Part shown: positions 1 to 7,085 of the stretch, piece by piece | Layout of the letters: each line of letters opens with the position of its first letter | How positions within the stretch are numbered: the first letter of the stretch is position 1 | Origin: JBHAEC01 sp041855385 | Lineage (GTDB): Bacteria > Bacillota > Negativicutes > Veillonellales > Veillonellaceae | Reading direction: 5' to 3' | NCBI GenBank assembly: GCA_041855385.1 | Contig: JBHAEC010000050.1 | Coordinates: 1 to 25,283, forward strand | DNA length: 25,283 nt | Translations under genes and position numbers: made by a program | The notes under the pieces: model-generated | Databases searched by the model: none | Told to the model about the DNA's origin: nothing | Seen by the model: only the letters and a program-made list of their open reading frames with translations

Positions 1-990
1 ATTATTATTGGCGGTGAAGTTAACTATTTACACGGAAACGGCAAATTTGGAAAGGGCATTTATAGTATCGTGGAGGCAGATGAAAGCGATGGATCTTTTT
101 TAAAGCTGGCTCCTAAATATGTGGTGTTGACGAATGTAGAAAGCGACCACATGGATCACTATAAAACACTGGATAACTTGATAACATCTTTTTGCCAATT
201 TGTAGAAAAAATCCCCAAAGAGGATGGATTGGCGATCGCATGCGGAGATAATAATAATATTCAATATATAAAGAAACATACAGACAGAACTTTTCTTACC
301 TATGGATGTGAACCGGGAAATGATTATGAAGCAAGAGAGGTTCACTACGAGGGACCTTATCTAGTGTATGATGTTTATAAGGATAATTTCTTTGAAGCTC
401 GCATTGAATTACAGGTACCGGGAATTCATAATGTACTAAATTCCCTGGCTACCTATATTATGGCTAGACAGGCAGATATCGATATTTCAACTATACAGCG
501 TGCACTAAAACAGTTTATCGGAGCGAAGCGCCGATTTGAAACGAAAGGGTTGGTTGAAGGAGTTTGGGTGGTAGATGATTATGCACATCATCCCACAGAG
601 ATAAAGGCAACATTGGAAGCAGCCAGGGATATGGGAAAATATAGAGTTATCTGTATATTTCAACCTCATCGTTATACGAGGACAGAGTCTCTGTTAGAGG
701 ATTTCGCTACTGCTTTTGAGGCAGCAGATGTAGTAATTATGACGGATATATATAGTGCCGGAGAATCTCCGATAAACGGTATAACCGGCATGTCCATTCC
801 AAGACGAATGAAGGAAAAAACAGGGAAAGAAGCAATTTATATTGAGGATATAGATGAAGTGCCTTCGTTTCTCGGCGATTATGTGAAGCCTAACGATTTA
901 GTTATTACCATGGGAGCAGGTAGCGTTACACAGTACGGTGCACAGCTGATTGCCATATTGGAAGATAGGAGTTACACACATGCAGAATAG
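1..990 (+). CDS. murC: UDP-N-acetylmuramate--L-alanine ligase, C-terminal part (5' end outside window)
   Basis: MurC adds L-Ala to UDP-MurNAc using ATP, the first step of the peptidoglycan stem peptide, in the cytoplasm. The frame is open from base 1, so the gene begins upstream; 329 residues are visible and the N-terminal nucleotide-binding part is missing. Visible Mur ligase motifs are EADESDGSFL at residues 25-34, the RRFETKG stretch, DDYAHHPTEI in the C-terminal domain, FQPHRYTRT and the late TMGAGS segment. DDYAHHPTEI and FQPHRYTR are characteristic of MurC rather than MurD, MurE or MurF. The stop at 988-990 lies inside the start region of ddl (11-base overlap), so the two are probably translationally coupled. 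Family assignment is very secure. Confidence 0.97.
   Translation: MIIGGEVNYLHGNGKFGKGIYSIVEADESDGSFLKLAPKYVVLTNVESDHMDHYKTLDNLITSFCQFVEKIPKEDGLAIACGDNNNIQYIKKHTDRTFLTYGCEPGNDYEAREVHYEGPYLVYDVYKDNFFEARIELQVPGIHNVLNSLATYIMARQADIDISTIQRALKQFIGAKRRFETKGLVEGVWVVDDYAHHPTEIKATLEAARDMGKYRVICIFQPHRYTRTESLLEDFATAFEAADVVIMTDIYSAGESPINGITGMSIPRRMKEKTGKEAIYIEDIDEVPSFLGDYVKPNDLVITMGAGSVTQYGAQLIAILEDRSYTHAE
967..971 (+). promoter_or_regulatory. Ribosome binding site deciding the ddl start
   Basis: AGGAG lies 8 bases before the ATG at 980 and inside the last codons of murC. It supports ATG 980 over the in-frame TTG at 950. Confidence 0.7.
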
Positions 991-1912
991 GAAGATTATT
1001 GTCTTAATGGGTGGACCATCCAAAGAGGCGGACATATCAAGAAACACAGGAAAAGCGATCGCTATCGCATTAAAGGAAAAAGGATATGATGTAGCGTCAT
1101 TGGAACTTAACCCTAAAACTTTGATAGGGGATGTTGAAAAGTTAAAAGGTGAAGTTGTGTTTAACGCTATTCATGGACTATATGGAGAAGATGGCGCCGT
1201 GCAGGGCATGCTTGAAATGGCCAATATTCCCTATACCGGATCCGGCATAACTGCAAGTGCCTTGGCAATGAACAAAAAACTGAGTAAAGATATTTTTGTA
1301 GGTGCAGGGATTCCTACGGCACGTTCTATTGCTTTTAATGCGGCGAGAGAGAGCAAGGAGAGCATTGCTGCATCTATCGTGGAAAATTTTACATTTCCCG
1401 TAGTAGTAAAAGCTGCTTCTCAAGGCTCCAGCCTGGGTGTGGCTATCGTCATGGAGGAAGAGAATATATATCAAGCATTGGATGATGTGCTGTCTTACGG
1501 CAATGTGATTATCGCGGAGGATTACTTGGACGGCAGCGAGTTTACGGTAAGCGTACTTAATGGTGAAGCCTTGCCTGTGATTAAAATAGAACCTCGTTCC
1601 GGCATATATGATTACACTTCTAAATATACAAAAGGACTTACTGAGTATTTAGTTCCTGCTCCTATTAGTGAAGACCTGACATTAAAGATGCAGGAGATCG
1701 CGAAAAAAACATATTCTTTGCTTGGCTGTCAAGGACTGGCACGAGTGGATTTTATGAGCGACAAAAAAGGTGAGATATATGTGCTGGAGGTTAATACCAT
1801 TCCCGGTATGACAGTAACATCTTTGGCCCCGAAGGCAGCTAATGCGGTAGGCATCAGTTTTGTAGAATTATGCGAACAAATTCTTGCGTCGGCAGGAGTG
1901 AATAAGTTTTAG
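980..1912 (+). CDS. ddl: D-alanine--D-alanine ligase
   Basis: ATP-grasp enzyme joining two D-Ala for the end of the peptidoglycan stem peptide. The product is 310 residues, the usual size for DdlB-type enzymes. Motifs: LMGGPSKEADIS near the N-terminus (a variant of the usual GGxSxExxVS), HGLYGEDGAVQG at 65-76, KAASQGSSLGV at 144-154, the omega-loop YDYTSKY at 210-216 and EVNTIPGMT at 270-278. The K215-Y216 pair matches the E. coli DdlB positions where Tyr favours D-Ala over D-lactate, so a normal dipeptide ligase, not a vancomycin-type depsipeptide ligase, is expected. The ATG at 980 is chosen because AGGAG at 967-971 sits 8 bases before it; an in-frame TTG at 950 lacks such a site. The gene overlaps murC and is followed 8 bases later by ftsQ. 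Confidence 0.96.
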   Translation: MQNRKIIVLMGGPSKEADISRNTGKAIAIALKEKGYDVASLELNPKTLIGDVEKLKGEVVFNAIHGLYGEDGAVQGMLEMANIPYTGSGITASALAMNKKLSKDIFVGAGIPTARSIAFNAARESKESIAASIVENFTFPVVVKAASQGSSLGVAIVMEEENIYQALDDVLSYGNVIIAEDYLDGSEFTVSVLNGEALPVIKIEPRSGIYDYTSKYTKGLTEYLVPAPISEDLTLKMQEIAKKTYSLLGCQGLARVDFMSDKKGEIYVLEVNTIPGMTVTSLAPKAANAVGISFVELCEQILASAGVNKF

Positions 1913-1920
1913 AGGACATT

Positions 1921-2754
1921 ATGGAACCAAGAGAAAAGGAAAGAGAGAGTAAAGAAAAAAAAGACCGAGATGCGATTTCTTGCCAATCGGAAGAGCTTGA
2001 CGAAACCGGATACACTTCCGTTATATCTGACGATATAAGAGGGCATGAAGCGAGGCGACACTGGAGACAGAATATTATCGTAGCTTTTCTTATCGTGTCG
2101 CTAATTTTGGGAGCTCTCTTTTTTCTTCCCATTCCTTTGGGGAATATTCGGATTCAGGGAAGTAAAGTGTTGACAGTAAAAGATATAGTAGCAGTGGGCG
2201 GTCTTTCTGAACCGGTTAATATATTGCAGGTGAACACCAAGCAACTTGAAAAAAGATTGCAACAAGATTTGCGAATAGAAAAGGCTGTTGTAACCTATGA
2301 ACTTCCCTTGACTATTGCCGTACATATTGAGGATAGGCGCGCTGTAGCAGTGGTTATGACACAATTTGGGTATATATCCTTGGATAAGAACGGTAAAGTA
2401 ATTAAACTGGGGCCTGCCATCGAGGATACTAATGTTCCCATACTATCAGGGGTACGATTGGGAAATATTTTGCTGGGGGATAAAATAACAAATTCCTCAA
2501 TTATTAATGGAGTTGAATTCTTAAAGCATCTTACCCCGGAAGGACTGATTAATCTTTCGGAGCTTAATGTGGGAGATCCGAAATTTATGATTGCCTATAC
2601 ATTGGATGGAATTCCTCTGCATATAGGAGATAGTAGCAATTTAGCGGAAAAAGCCAAGTTGTCCGAAGAGATGTTAAAGGATATGAAGGCAAGAAAGATG
2701 GATGCATTGTACATAGATGTAAATATTACATCTCCGTTTATAAAAGTTAGATAG
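1921..2754 (+). CDS. ftsQ: Cell division protein FtsQ/DivIB
   Basis: Bitopic division protein that links early divisome components to septal wall synthesis. The 277-residue product has a highly charged cytoplasmic tail of about 50 residues, one membrane helix at about 51-70 ending in FFLPIP, then a POTRA-like domain at about 73-143 starting GNIRIQGSKVLTVKDI and containing the typical ILQVNTKQLEKRL and EDRRAVAVV segments, followed by the FtsQ beta domain. This is the standard FtsQ/DivIB layout. It starts 8 bases after ddl behind an AGAGG site and precedes the DUF881 gene by 13 bases, so it belongs to the same transcript. The sequence does not separate the names FtsQ and DivIB; family membership is secure. 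Confidence 0.9.
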   Translation: MEPREKERESKEKKDRDAISCQSEELDETGYTSVISDDIRGHEARRHWRQNIIVAFLIVSLILGALFFLPIPLGNIRIQGSKVLTVKDIVAVGGLSEPVNILQVNTKQLEKRLQQDLRIEKAVVTYELPLTIAVHIEDRRAVAVVMTQFGYISLDKNGKVIKLGPAIEDTNVPILSGVRLGNILLGDKITNSSIINGVEFLKHLTPEGLINLSELNVGDPKFMIAYTLDGIPLHIGDSSNLAEKAKLSEEMLKDMKARKMDALYIDVNITSPFIKVR

Positions 2755-2767
2755 CGAGGCGTTTAAA

Positions 2768-3451
2768 GTGAAGCAAGGACGTTGGGCCATCGCAGCCGTA
2801 AGTGTTGTGTTGGGGGTTATGCTTGCTGTACAGTACAGAAGCACATTAGGCATAGAAGAAAACAATATAAACCTGCAAAGGGCGGGAGATTTGGCCATAC
2901 AATTGGAAGAGGTAAAAAAAGAAAAAGGTCATTTGGAAGAACTGCTAAAGAAAATGCGAGAGCAGGGAACGGTTGATACGGTAAAAGAAGAAAATTTGAA
3001 GCTTCGCTTTAATGCAGGGCTTACACAGGTTAAAGGACCGGGGGTTATCGTTACGATTGATGATAGCAATGTGCCTATTCAAAAAGGGGAGAATGCCAAT
3101 CTGTACTTGATTCATGATGAAGACATATTACGTGTGGTTAATGAGTTGAGAGCCGGAGGTGCAGAAGCGCTCTCCATTAATGAACAACGATTAATCGGAA
3201 CTTCCGAGATCAGGTGTTCGGGGCCGACGATTACCGTTAACGGTAAAATTTTTACTCCCCCTTATGTAATTAAGGCGGTAGGTGATAAGAAAATGCTGAC
3301 AGCAGCACTTAATATGCGAGGTGGCGTTGTGGAAACGCTTAAGCACTGGGGAATTCAAATTAGCATCGAGCAAATGCAGCAGATTATTATTCCTCCTTAC
3401 ACGGGGGTATTCCGTAGCGAGTTTGGAGTATCCGAGGAGGTGCAAAAGTAA
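2768..3451 (+). CDS. DUF881 family membrane-anchored coiled-coil protein (YlxW/YlxX-like)
   Basis: The 227-residue product starts with GTG at 2768 behind a CGAGG site. Residues about 6-25 form one membrane helix, residues about 31-75 are rich in Glu, Lys and Leu and look like a coiled coil, and the rest is the DUF881 domain with recognisable stretches such as GPGVIVTIDDS, LRAGGAEALSINEQRL and CSGPTITVNGK. In Bacillus and relatives DUF881 genes lie next to ftsQ/divIB and the small basic protein gene, as here. The molecular role is not established; a part in division or envelope organisation is inferred from position. The stop overlaps the next start as TAATG, implying coupled translation. Confidence 0.85.
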   Translation: MKQGRWAIAAVSVVLGVMLAVQYRSTLGIEENNINLQRAGDLAIQLEEVKKEKGHLEELLKKMREQGTVDTVKEENLKLRFNAGLTQVKGPGVIVTIDDSNVPIQKGENANLYLIHDEDILRVVNELRAGGAEALSINEQRLIGTSEIRCSGPTITVNGKIFTPPYVIKAVGDKKMLTAALNMRGGVVETLKHWGIQISIEQMQQIIIPPYTGVFRSEFGVSEEVQK

Positions 3452-3789
3452 TGATATATGCAATAGCCGGATTGATAGCAGGTATTATGATAGGGCTATT
3501 TTTTCCCCTTACCGTTCCTGCCGTATATGCCAAATACATGTCTGTTGCACTTTTGGCTGCTTTAGATACAGTTTTTGGAGGAATTAGAGCGGCATTGGAG
3601 CGAACATTTGATTTATCAATGTATGTGACAGGTTTTTTTACAAACTCGCTACTTGCGGTGTTGCTTGTTTTTATCGGAAATCGATTAGGTATCGATTTGT
3701 ACTATGTGGCACTTATCTGTTTCGGACTTCGTGTATTCAATAATACGGCTAGTATAAGGCGTTTACTGCTGAACAGATACACTAAATAA
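3451..3789 (+). CDS. sbp: Small basic protein, DUF1290 family
   Basis: A 112-residue hydrophobic membrane protein with about three to four membrane segments: IAGLIAGIMIGLFFPLTV near the start, the LLAALDTVFGGIRAALE segment, VTGFFTNSLLAVLLVFIG and VALICFGLRVFNN. The amphipathic FGGIRAALE segment and the FNNTASIRR end match the DUF1290 family (B. subtilis sbp), found between ftsQ/DUF881 and ftsZ in many Firmicutes. Its function is unknown; participation in division is inferred from the neighbourhood. Start ATG 3451 overlaps the preceding TAA by one base, and GAGGAGG at 3434-3440 inside the upstream gene serves as ribosome binding site. Confidence 0.85.
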   Translation: MIYAIAGLIAGIMIGLFFPLTVPAVYAKYMSVALLAALDTVFGGIRAALERTFDLSMYVTGFFTNSLLAVLLVFIGNRLGIDLYYVALICFGLRVFNNTASIRRLLLNRYTK

Positions 3790-3812
3790 AAGATAAATTT
3801 TAGATGCAAGTA

Positions 3813-3841
3813 TAGCCAATAGGCGTAAAATATTGTAAAAT
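3813..3841 (+). promoter_or_regulatory. Candidate sigma-A promoter for ftsZ
   Basis: TAGCCA (3813-3818, 4 of 6 consensus) and TAAAAT (3836-3841, 5 of 6) are 17 bases apart in the 118-base gap between the small basic protein gene and ftsZ. Transcription would start near 3848, leaving about 60 bases of leader. Readthrough from the upstream operon is also possible because I see no terminator in the gap. Confidence 0.35.
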
Positions 3842-3907
3842 GGAATAAATGTATTTTTCTTTGCGAGAATAATAACGACGAAATATATACATGGAGGAGG
3901 ATTTTCG

Positions 3908-4924
3908 ATGGGAGAATTTGCAAGTATTAAAGTAATCGGTGTTGGCGGCGGCGGCAATAATGCAGTTAATCGCATGGTTGAGTGCGGATTGCAGGGTGTA
4001 GAATTTATTGCAGTCAACACAGAGAATCAAGTATTGGAACTTTCCAAAGCGGATGTGACTATCCAAATCGGAGAAAAACTTACTCGTGGATTGGGCGCAG
4101 GTGCAAATCCACAAATCGGTGAGGAAGCGGCGCGTGAAAGTAAAGAAGATATTTTAAAGGCTCTTCAAGGGGCAGATATGGTCTTTGTTACGGCCGGTAT
4201 GGGTGGCGGTACAGGTACCGGTGCAGCTCCTATTGTTGCGGAATGCGCTAAAGAAGTAGGGGCTTTAACTGTCGGCGTGGTGACCCGTCCTTTTACCTTT
4301 GAAGGAAAGCGCCGTAAGAGCCAAGCCGATAAAGGCGTTGAGTTTTTGACCAACAAAGTTGATACCATCATCGTTATCCCTAATGATAAATTGCTCCAAG
4401 TTGTAGATAAAAAGTGTTCTTTAAATGAGGCTTTCCGTACCGCAGATGATGTGTTGCGCCAAGGTATTAAAGGCATTTCCGACTTAATTACTGTACCCGG
4501 ATTGATTAATCTTGACTTTGCAGATGTGAAGACAATCATGACGGAACAGGGAGAAGCGTTAATGGGCATCGGCATCGGTGAGGGAGATAACCGTGCAGTA
4601 GATGCAGCTAAGATGGCTATCAATAGCCCCCTATTGGAAACGTCTATTGACGGTGCCAAGGGCATTCTTTTGAATATTACGGGCAATAGTGATTTAAGTC
4701 TTTTTGAAATCAATGAAGCGGCGGAAATTATTTCCGAAGCGGCGGATCCAGAAGCAAATATTATTTTTGGATCTGTAATTGATGAAAGTATGGGCGATCG
4801 CGTACAAATTACTGTTGTGGCAACAGGATTCGGTAAGAGTACGAAAGATGCTCCAAGCTTCAGCATGAATAAGAAAGGGTTCACAGGAACAACAAATTTA
4901 GAACCACCTTCTTTCATGAAATAA
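3908..4924 (+). CDS. ftsZ: Cell division GTPase FtsZ (short-tailed)
   Basis: Tubulin-like GTPase that forms the division ring. The 338-residue product has GVGGGGNNAVNRM at 11-23, the tubulin signature GGGTGTGAAP at 99-108, the RPFTFEGKRR region at 127-136 and the T7 catalytic loop NLDFADVKTIM at 201-211. The globular core ends near residue 308. Only about 30 residues follow, ending NLEPPSFMK. That end resembles the conserved tail peptide (usually DIPxFLR-like) but is divergent, and the linker is much shorter than the roughly 50 residues of B. subtilis or E. coli. The strong GGAGGAGG site at 3893-3900 fixes the start. ftsA is not next to it. A beta-barrel gene follows after 58 bases without a visible terminator. 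Confidence 0.97.
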   Translation: MGEFASIKVIGVGGGGNNAVNRMVECGLQGVEFIAVNTENQVLELSKADVTIQIGEKLTRGLGAGANPQIGEEAARESKEDILKALQGADMVFVTAGMGGGTGTGAAPIVAECAKEVGALTVGVVTRPFTFEGKRRKSQADKGVEFLTNKVDTIIVIPNDKLLQVVDKKCSLNEAFRTADDVLRQGIKGISDLITVPGLINLDFADVKTIMTEQGEALMGIGIGEGDNRAVDAAKMAINSPLLETSIDGAKGILLNITGNSDLSLFEINEAAEIISEAADPEANIIFGSVIDESMGDRVQITVVATGFGKSTKDAPSFSMNKKGFTGTTNLEPPSFMK

Positions 4925-4960
4925 AAAATAGAGTGGGGGACTTTGTAAATCTTTGTATGA

Positions 4961-4975
4961 GGAGGAAAAAGGAGG
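4961..4975 (+). promoter_or_regulatory. Double Shine-Dalgarno before the outer-membrane protein gene
   Basis: GGAGG occurs at 4961-4965 and again at 4971-4975. The second is 7 bases from ATG 4983 and decides the start; an upstream in-frame TTG at 4953 would add ten charged residues before the signal peptide and lacks its own site. Confidence 0.6.
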
Positions 4976-4982
4976 AATACGT

Positions 4983-5555
4983 ATGAAGAAAACAAGTTTA
5001 GCACTAGGTATTTTAGTAGCATTATCCGTGAGTTCAGTAGCATTAGCCAATTCTGTTCCGGTAACAGATTTTTCTGCCGGTTCGGCAAAAGCTAATTTGG
5101 GATACAGCTTTAACCGTGATGTAGGGGGCTTAAGTGATCAGGACGGCCTTGGAATATCTTTGGAATTGGGATTACAAGATCGTTTGGCGGGGCAGTTTGC
5201 TTATCATAAAATTAACTTGCCCGGCAAGGATTTAGAAGATCATCAGTTAAATGCAGTTTACAAATACAATGAAAACTTTAATCTTTATGGCGGATTAACT
5301 TATATTGATGCCGGCGATGACAAATTGGGATTCCAGGCAGGTGTTATCGGACATAAGCAATTTGGTGACAAAGTTACCGGTTTTGCTAAAGCCGGATTAG
5401 GAAATGATTTGGAATTCTCTTTCCAAGTGGGCGGCAAATATGCATTGCGCGATAATGTGGATTTAAATCTGTATTATGAGCAAAATAATTATGACCTAAA
5501 TGGCGCTGACTTTAAGGATAAAGGGCTTCATGTGGGCGTAGGCTATTCCTTCTAA
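4983..5555 (+). CDS. Outer-membrane beta-barrel protein (YfaZ-like/porin-like), secreted
   Basis: The 190-residue product starts with a Sec signal peptide (KK, then a hydrophobic stretch, then VALA before NS; predicted cleavage after about residue 22). The mature part has alternating amphipathic beta strands such as ANLGYSF, GISLELGLQDRLAGQFAYHK, LNAVYKYNENFNLYGGLTYI, VDLNLYYEQNNY and GLHVGVGYSF, separated by polar Asp/Gly/Asn loops. It ends in Phe, the usual C-terminal residue of BAM-inserted barrels. A small barrel of about 8-10 strands is expected. Such a gene in a Firmicute background implies an outer membrane. The exact function is unknown; the strand pattern is reminiscent of YfaZ-type barrels. 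It lies just after ftsZ and is followed by a strong terminator, so it probably shares the ftsZ transcript. Confidence 0.85.
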   Translation: MKKTSLALGILVALSVSSVALANSVPVTDFSAGSAKANLGYSFNRDVGGLSDQDGLGISLELGLQDRLAGQFAYHKINLPGKDLEDHQLNAVYKYNENFNLYGGLTYIDAGDDKLGFQAGVIGHKQFGDKVTGFAKAGLGNDLEFSFQVGGKYALRDNVDLNLYYEQNNYDLNGADFKDKGLHVGVGYSF

Positions 5556-5580
5556 GGGATTCATTATGAAACAGGTATAA

Positions 5581-5608
5581 AAGCTGTGCTTCGGCACAGC
5601 TTTTTTTA
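5581..5608 (+). terminator. Strong intrinsic terminator after the barrel gene
   Basis: A perfect 9-base stem, AAGCTGTGC (5581-5589) with GCACAGCTT (5594-5602), encloses the very stable TTCG loop closed by C-G and is followed by a run of T. It ends the division-cluster transcript. Confidence 0.92.
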
Positions 5609-5647
5609 CACATGAGAAGAATTACGCCTAATGTGTAAATTGATATT

Positions 5648-5664
5648 ACTTATGTATACAGTAT
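5648..5664 (+). promoter_or_regulatory. Candidate operator: 17-base motif with TGTATACA core, copy 1
   Basis: ACTTATGTATACAGTAT contains the perfect 8-base palindrome TGTATACA at 5653-5660. It lies 16 bases upstream of the predicted -35 box of the aminotransferase gene. The same motif with one change occurs in reverse orientation upstream of pyruvate carboxylase (23599-23615). The protein that might bind it is unknown. The 5556-5794 gap otherwise contains the terminator of the previous gene and the aminotransferase promoter. Confidence 0.4.
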
Positions 5665-5680
5665 GGTTTATAAAAACAGA

Positions 5681-5709
5681 TAAACAATTTATTATACCTG
5701 TGTTATACT
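5681..5709 (+). promoter_or_regulatory. Promoter for the aminotransferase gene
   Basis: TAAACA (5681-5686, 4 of 6) is 17 bases from TATACT (5704-5709), which is preceded by TGT at 5701-5703 to give an extended -10. Transcription would start near 5716, with a leader of about 79 bases. Confidence 0.55.
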
Positions 5710-5794
5710 GTTTCTTAGATATTGCATGATTCTTATGTTAAACAAAAGAAGATAGTTTAAGGCTCTCTGTAATAAGGAATGGGATGGTGTATCA

Positions 5795-7045
5795 ATGATA
5801 ACAAGTGTAGTTGCCTCTCAGGCACGAGGGAAAAAAGCGCAAGATGTTATTTTTGCTGCCAATGCTTTAGCTGTAGAAGCGGCAAAAATTCACGGCAAAG
5901 AAAATGTTGTAAATGCGACAATTGGTGCCATTTTAGATGAGGAAGAAAACTTAGTTGTACTTAAGACCGTGGAGGATGTGTATCGCAAGCTTCCGGCAGT
6001 GGAATATGCCGCATATGCACCTATTGCAGGGCTGCCGGAATTCATAGAAACCGCTATAGCAGAGTGTTTTGGAGATTATAAACCGGAAGGTTATATTAAG
6101 GCGGTGGCGACAGCAGGTGGCACAGGTGTTATTCATCATTTAATACAAAATTATACGGAATTAGGAGATGAAGTATTAACTTCAGATTGGTTCTGGGGAG
6201 CTTATTCTTCCCTTTGTGATGATAATGGGCGAAAACTGGTAACATATAGTATTTTTGATGATCAGTTACATTTTAATCATGAATCATTTCGCCAAAGAGT
6301 ACAGGATTTGGCTGAAAAGCAAAGTAATTTGCTCATTATTATCAACTCACCTGCCCATAATCCGACGGGATACAGTCTGACAGATGATGATTGGAACAAT
6401 GTGTTAAGCTATTTGAAAAAAGTAGCGACGGAACAAGACAAAAGGATTATTATAAATGTAGATGTGGCTTATCTAGACTACTCGGGGACAAAACAGGAAT
6501 CACGCAATTTTTTTAGGCATTTCTCCAATTTGCCACCGGAGATTCTAGTGGTAGTAGGATATAGTTTGTCCAAGAGCTACACAATGTATGGACAACGTGT
6601 CGGAGCAATGATTGGGATCTCGGCTTCCGAGGAAGTCGTACAGGAATTTTTTGATGTTAATCAATATACGTCGCGTGCTACATGGTCAAACATTTGTCGT
6701 CCTGCGATGAAGACGATGGCGATTATTGCGGCGGACAAAGAAAAGCAACAGGCTTATGAAGAGGAGCGCAATTTTTATTATGAATTGACACAGAAGAGAG
6801 CTGAAATATTTATGGAAGAGGCAAAAGTATGCGGATTGCCTGTCCTTCCCTACAAAGCGGGATTTTTTATCAGTATTCCTTCTGCAGATTCAAACGCTGT
6901 TTGTAACGCCCTTCATAAAGACAATGTGTTTATGGTGCCTTTAAAACGTGGTGTTCGTATGGCTGTTTGTGCGATTCCTACCCATAAAATGAAGGGATTG
7001 GCACAAAAAGTATATGAAGCTATGAAATCTGTGGGAGAACTGTAA
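5795..7045 (+). CDS. PLP-dependent class I aminotransferase (aspartate/aromatic type)
   Basis: A fold-type I aminotransferase of 416 residues. Active-site features: W134 in DWFWGAY (stacking on the cofactor ring), N189 in SPAHNPTG, D223 and Y226 in NVDVAYLDYSG, the PLP lysine K260 in YSLSKSYTMYGQRVG, R268, and a late Arg in RGVRMAVCAIP that would bind the substrate carboxylate. The arrangement, including SRATWSN after the lysine, parallels the AspC/TyrB branch, so aspartate or aromatic amino acids with 2-oxoglutarate or oxaloacetate are likely substrates; specificity cannot be read directly. The gene stands alone: a terminator and promoter precede it and a bidirectional terminator follows. 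The start site is preceded by a weak GGATGG-like sequence only. Confidence 0.88.
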   Translation: MITSVVASQARGKKAQDVIFAANALAVEAAKIHGKENVVNATIGAILDEEENLVVLKTVEDVYRKLPAVEYAAYAPIAGLPEFIETAIAECFGDYKPEGYIKAVATAGGTGVIHHLIQNYTELGDEVLTSDWFWGAYSSLCDDNGRKLVTYSIFDDQLHFNHESFRQRVQDLAEKQSNLLIIINSPAHNPTGYSLTDDDWNNVLSYLKKVATEQDKRIIINVDVAYLDYSGTKQESRNFFRHFSNLPPEILVVVGYSLSKSYTMYGQRVGAMIGISASEEVVQEFFDVNQYTSRATWSNICRPAMKTMAIIAADKEKQQAYEEERNFYYELTQKRAEIFMEEAKVCGLPVLPYKAGFFISIPSADSNAVCNALHKDNVFMVPLKRGVRMAVCAIPTHKMKGLAQKVYEAMKSVGEL

Positions 7046-7049
7046 TCTA

Positions 7050-7085
7050 AAAACCGGACATACCTCAATGAGGTTGTCCGGTTTT
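7050..7085. terminator. Bidirectional terminator between convergent genes
   Basis: AAAACCGGACA (7050-7060) pairs with TGTCCGGTTTT (7075-7085), with an inner ACCTC/GAGGT stem and an AAT loop. T-rich bases follow on the plus strand and A bases precede, so it can work both ways. The right arm lies within the last codons of the minus-strand DUF896 gene. Confidence 0.85.

Noticed and set aside
950..979. Upstream TTG start for ddl
   Set aside because: It would add ten residues that do not fit the family N-terminus and has no ribosome site, while ATG 980 has AGGAG.
3861..3889. TTGCGA-17-TATATA promoter-like pair before ftsZ
   Set aside because: Transcription would start near 3896, within the ribosome binding site, so a usable leader would be missing.
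4165..5088. Long open frame on the minus strand opposite ftsZ (307 codons)
   Set aside because: It is antisense to a certain ftsZ gene, has no ribosome site and its translation is low-complexity Ser/Pro/Ile-rich text typical of a shadow frame.
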